NCBI GenBank assembly: GCA_024699205.1 | Contig: JAILQA010000084.1 | Span: forward strand, 1-5,719 | Direction: 5' to 3' | DNA: 5,719 bases | Source: Treponema sp. | Lineage (GTDB): Bacteria > Spirochaetota > Spirochaetia > Treponematales > Treponemataceae | Shown: positions 3,189-5,719 of the stretch, one piece after another | How positions within the stretch are numbered: position 1 is the stretch's first letter | How the letters are laid out: every line of letters begins with the position of its first letter | The notes under the pieces: generated by a model | The model's input: the letters and a program-made list of their open reading frames with translations, nothing else | Database searches by the model: none | What the model was told of the DNA's origin: nothing | Made by a program: the position numbers and the translations under genes

Positions 3189-5699
3189 GAAGAAATCAAA
3201 ACTGCCGAAGGTGGCTCTCTCATAAAAATCCCGATTGAAGATGAAGTTAAGCAGGCCTATATTGACTATTCAATGTCTGTAATTGTACAGCGTGCTCTGC
3301 CAGATGTTCGTGATGGACTAAAACCTGTTCATCGTCGAATTATGTATGCGATGGATACCCTTCATCTTGCAAGCGGTGGAAAGACTAAAAAATGTGCTAC
3401 CATCGTCGGTGAAGTATTAGGTCACTATCACCCGCATGGAGACGCTTCTGTTTATGATGCATTAGTTCGTCTTGGTCAGGATTTTGCTCAGCGTTATACA
3501 ACAGTAACACCACAGGGAAACTTTGGTACAATCGCTGGTGACCCTCCTGCAGCCTACCGATATACAGAAGCAAAAATGTCAAAAATAACCGAAGAAATGA
3601 CGGGTGATATCAACAAAAACACCGTTGATATGATTCGCAACTTTGATGACACTTGCGACGAACCAGCCGTTCTTCCTTCTAAGTTTCCATTCCTTCTTTG
3701 TAACGGTACAACTGGAATTGCTGTTGGTATGGCAACAAACATGCCTACCCACAATCTTCGTGAAGTAGCCGATGCAATTTGTGCTTACATCGATAACAAA
3801 GAAATCACAGTTGAAGAACTCATGCATTATATCAAAGGTCCGGATTTCCCGACTGGTGGTATAATCTATGGTACATCAGGAATTAAAAAAGCATATACAA
3901 CAGGACGCGGTAAAATCGTAATACGTTCTAAGTTTATAATTGAAACTGACAAGCACGGACGCGAATCAATCGTCTTCACCGAAGTTCCTTATGGCGTAAA
4001 TACAACAAATATTATCCGCCGAATTAAAGAGCTGGTTCGCGACAAGCAGATTGATGGTGTCGTAAATGCCAATGATGAATCTTCTGACCGTTCTGGAATG
4101 CGCCTTGTAGTTGATTTGAAAAAAGGTGCAATCACAAAAATTGTTCTCAATCAGCTTTTTGCAAAAACAGAATTGCAGTCAAACTTTGGTGTAATAAATC
4201 TTGCACTTGTTCCTCAGGTAAAAGAAGGGGCTCCACGCTATGATGAACCTGGCATGCTTACTTTACCACCGACCTATCTTAAACCGGAAGTTCTTACTCT
4301 TAAGCAGCTTATCCAGCACTTTGTAAATCATCGTGACGAAGTTATTACTCGCCGCACAATTTATGATTTGAAAGTTGCAAAACATAGAATGCATATTTTG
4401 GAAGCCCTCATTACAGCAATCAATAATATTGATGAAGTAATTGCAATTATCAAAGGCAGTCAGAATACAGACGATGCAAAGCTCAAGCTTGAAAAGCGAT
4501 TTAATTTTGATGACGAGCAGGCTCAGGCAATCGTTGATATGCAGCTCAAACGTCTTACTCATTTGCTTATCGAAGATTTGCAGAATGAAATCAAAGAGCT
4601 TCAGGCTTGGATAAATTATCTCGAAGGACTTCTCGCTGATCACAACAAGATTCTTGAACTCATCAAAAAGGATACTCAGGAACTTGCTCAGAAATATGGC
4701 GATGACCGACGTACAGAAATTGTTCACGATGAAGTTGAAGAAATCAATATTGAAGATATGATTAAAGATGAGGACATGGTTGTTATGATTTCCCGCATGG
4801 GTTATATCAAACGTGTTCCTGTTACAAAATATAAAAAGCAGGGTAGGGGAGGAACCGGAAGCAGCGGTACAAATCTTCTTGATGATGATTATGTAAATCA
4901 GCTCTTCATTGGTTCTACAAAGGAACACCTGTTATTTATAACTAACATCGGAAAAACTTATTGGATTAAAATCCATGAAATCCCGGAAAGCGAAAAGGCA
5001 AGTCGTGGTGCTCATATCAAAGGTTTGTTGCAGGTTGGACCAGATGAAGAAATAACAACAATCGTTTCTCTCAAAGAGTTCTCTGATGATTTGTATCTCT
5101 TCATGACGACAGCAGAAGGTGTTGTTAAGAAAGTCAGAACTTCAGATTTCAAAAATGCAAAGACACGTGGTATTCTTGGAATCAAATTGCATGAAGGCGA
5201 TAAGCTGATTAGTGCAGTTCAGACCGATGGTAATTCTGAAGTGATGTTAATAACTCGCCGCGGAAAAGCATTGCGACTCGATGAAAAGGTTATACGCTGC
5301 ATGGGTAGAACTGGTGGTGGTGTTCGCGGTATTAAACTTAGCGAAGGTGATGAAGTTACATCGGCAGTAAAAGTTGAACAGGATTCAAACATCATTCTTC
5401 TTACAGAACGTGGTGTTGGAAAACGCATTAAATATGATTTGTTCTCTATTCATGGACGCGGAACCGGTGGCCAGCGAATCTTTGGAAATGTTGATAACAA
5501 GGGTGAAATAATTGGTGCCCTTAGTGTTAAAGATTCTGATGAAGTTGTCTGCATGACAAGTCAGGGAAAGACACTGAGATTCAGAGCTTCTGAAATAAAA
5601 GAGCAGGGCCAGGGTGCTTCTGGTGTAAAAATTGTTAATATTAAAGAGCCAGATTTCCTTGTTGGAATTGATAAAGTCCAGGATAAGGATGATGAATAA
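3186..5699 (+). CDS. gyrA: DNA gyrase subunit A
   Basis: This is the complete 837-residue breakage-reunion subunit of gyrase. With GyrB it forms the A2B2 enzyme that adds negative supercoils using ATP. The N-terminal domain (about 1-520) shows the opening YIDYSMSVIVQRALPDVRDG (25-44), the quinolone-site loop YHPHGDASVYDALVRLGQDF (81-100), and catalytic Tyr126 in AAYRYTEAK. A coiled-coil arm follows (about 390-510). The C-terminal pinwheel shows six blade repeats, at G539, G589, G645, G693, G743 and G794. The GyrA-box that separates gyrase from topoisomerase IV is present as QGRGGTG (552-558), with Thr where Lys/Arg is usual. Ala87 replaces the E. coli Ser83 equivalent, while Asp91 (Asp87 equivalent) is kept. 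A proline-rich insertion of about 21 residues lies at 343-363. ParC is the alternative, but the recognisable GyrA-box and full six-blade domain favour GyrA. Confidence 0.95.
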   Translation: MEEIKTAEGGSLIKIPIEDEVKQAYIDYSMSVIVQRALPDVRDGLKPVHRRIMYAMDTLHLASGGKTKKCATIVGEVLGHYHPHGDASVYDALVRLGQDFAQRYTTVTPQGNFGTIAGDPPAAYRYTEAKMSKITEEMTGDINKNTVDMIRNFDDTCDEPAVLPSKFPFLLCNGTTGIAVGMATNMPTHNLREVADAICAYIDNKEITVEELMHYIKGPDFPTGGIIYGTSGIKKAYTTGRGKIVIRSKFIIETDKHGRESIVFTEVPYGVNTTNIIRRIKELVRDKQIDGVVNANDESSDRSGMRLVVDLKKGAITKIVLNQLFAKTELQSNFGVINLALVPQVKEGAPRYDEPGMLTLPPTYLKPEVLTLKQLIQHFVNHRDEVITRRTIYDLKVAKHRMHILEALITAINNIDEVIAIIKGSQNTDDAKLKLEKRFNFDDEQAQAIVDMQLKRLTHLLIEDLQNEIKELQAWINYLEGLLADHNKILELIKKDTQELAQKYGDDRRTEIVHDEVEEINIEDMIKDEDMVVMISRMGYIKRVPVTKYKKQGRGGTGSSGTNLLDDDYVNQLFIGSTKEHLLFITNIGKTYWIKIHEIPESEKASRGAHIKGLLQVGPDEEITTIVSLKEFSDDLYLFMTTAEGVVKKVRTSDFKNAKTRGILGIKLHEGDKLISAVQTDGNSEVMLITRRGKALRLDEKVIRCMGRTGGGVRGIKLSEGDEVTSAVKVEQDSNIILLTERGVGKRIKYDLFSIHGRGTGGQRIFGNVDNKGEIIGALSVKDSDEVVCMTSQGKTLRFRASEIKEQGQGASGVKIVNIKEPDFLVGIDKVQDKDDE

Positions 5700-5719
5700 G
5701 TTTATATTCTAATTCTATA

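Noticed and set aside
3397..3827. Smaller minus-strand frames within gyrA
   Set aside because: They are antisense to the catalytic region, overlap one another, and lack ribosome-binding sites.
4263..4928. 221-codon open minus-strand frame inside gyrA
   Set aside because: It is antisense to the conserved GyrA core; its Ile/Phe/Asn-rich composition is the usual product of reading A/T-rich coding DNA backwards.

Overview
The window most likely comes from a host-associated or rumen-type Treponema (Spirochaetota). The argument rests on the GyrA at the 3' end. Its breakage-reunion core, with HPHGDASVYDALVRLGQDF, the PPAAYRYTEAKM catalytic stretch and NNIDEVIAIIKGSQN, reads like a treponemal GyrA as I remember that family. 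The AT-rich intergenic DNA and the A/T-ending codons in most genes fit. No database search was possible, so the genus is an inference.

Layout. Bases 1-125 (minus) hold the first 41 codons of an unrecognised gene that leaves the window. Bases 126-251 are a compact divergent control region with a consensus TTGACA-N17-TATAAT promoter for the minus gene, a weaker opposing promoter, and four CTCGA elements spaced 30, 31 and 31 bp. Bases 252-533 (plus) encode a small XRE/Cro-type helix-turn-helix regulator, the likely ligand of those sites. Only 3 bp past its stop lies the end of a convergent two-gene unit on the minus strand: a DUF4160 protein (1088-828) followed by a DUF2442 protein (818-537), with the second ribosome-binding site overlapping the first stop codon.

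Bases 1089-1291 are an AT-rich divergent spacer. It carries a perfect 18-bp inverted repeat just before the ribosome-binding site of a GNAT N-acetyltransferase of RimJ/RimL type (1292-1816, plus). A predicted six-helix inner-membrane protein of unknown function (2518-1850, minus) faces it tail to tail. Bases 2519-2675 are another divergent spacer, leading to a 134-residue hypothetical protein (2676-3080, plus) that looks leaderless. The last gene is gyrA (3186-5699, plus), complete at 837 residues, with its own extended -10 promoter.

How the parts work together. The left 1.1 kb reads as accessory cargo: a regulator with a divergent, tightly controlled partner gene, plus a translationally coupled DUF4160/DUF2442 pair. 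The GNAT, membrane and hypothetical genes appear to be single-gene transcription units. gyrA is housekeeping and stands apart from them. I saw no tRNA, rRNA, CRISPR array, insertion sequence or convincing intrinsic terminator; the two convergent junctions (534-536 and 1817-1849) have no stem followed by a T-run.

Most worth a second look: the phased CTCGA control region and its truncated partner gene, the roughly 21-residue proline-rich insertion and altered GyrA-box in GyrA, the apparently leaderless gene at 2676, and the abrupt codon-usage switch inside the acetyltransferase gene.
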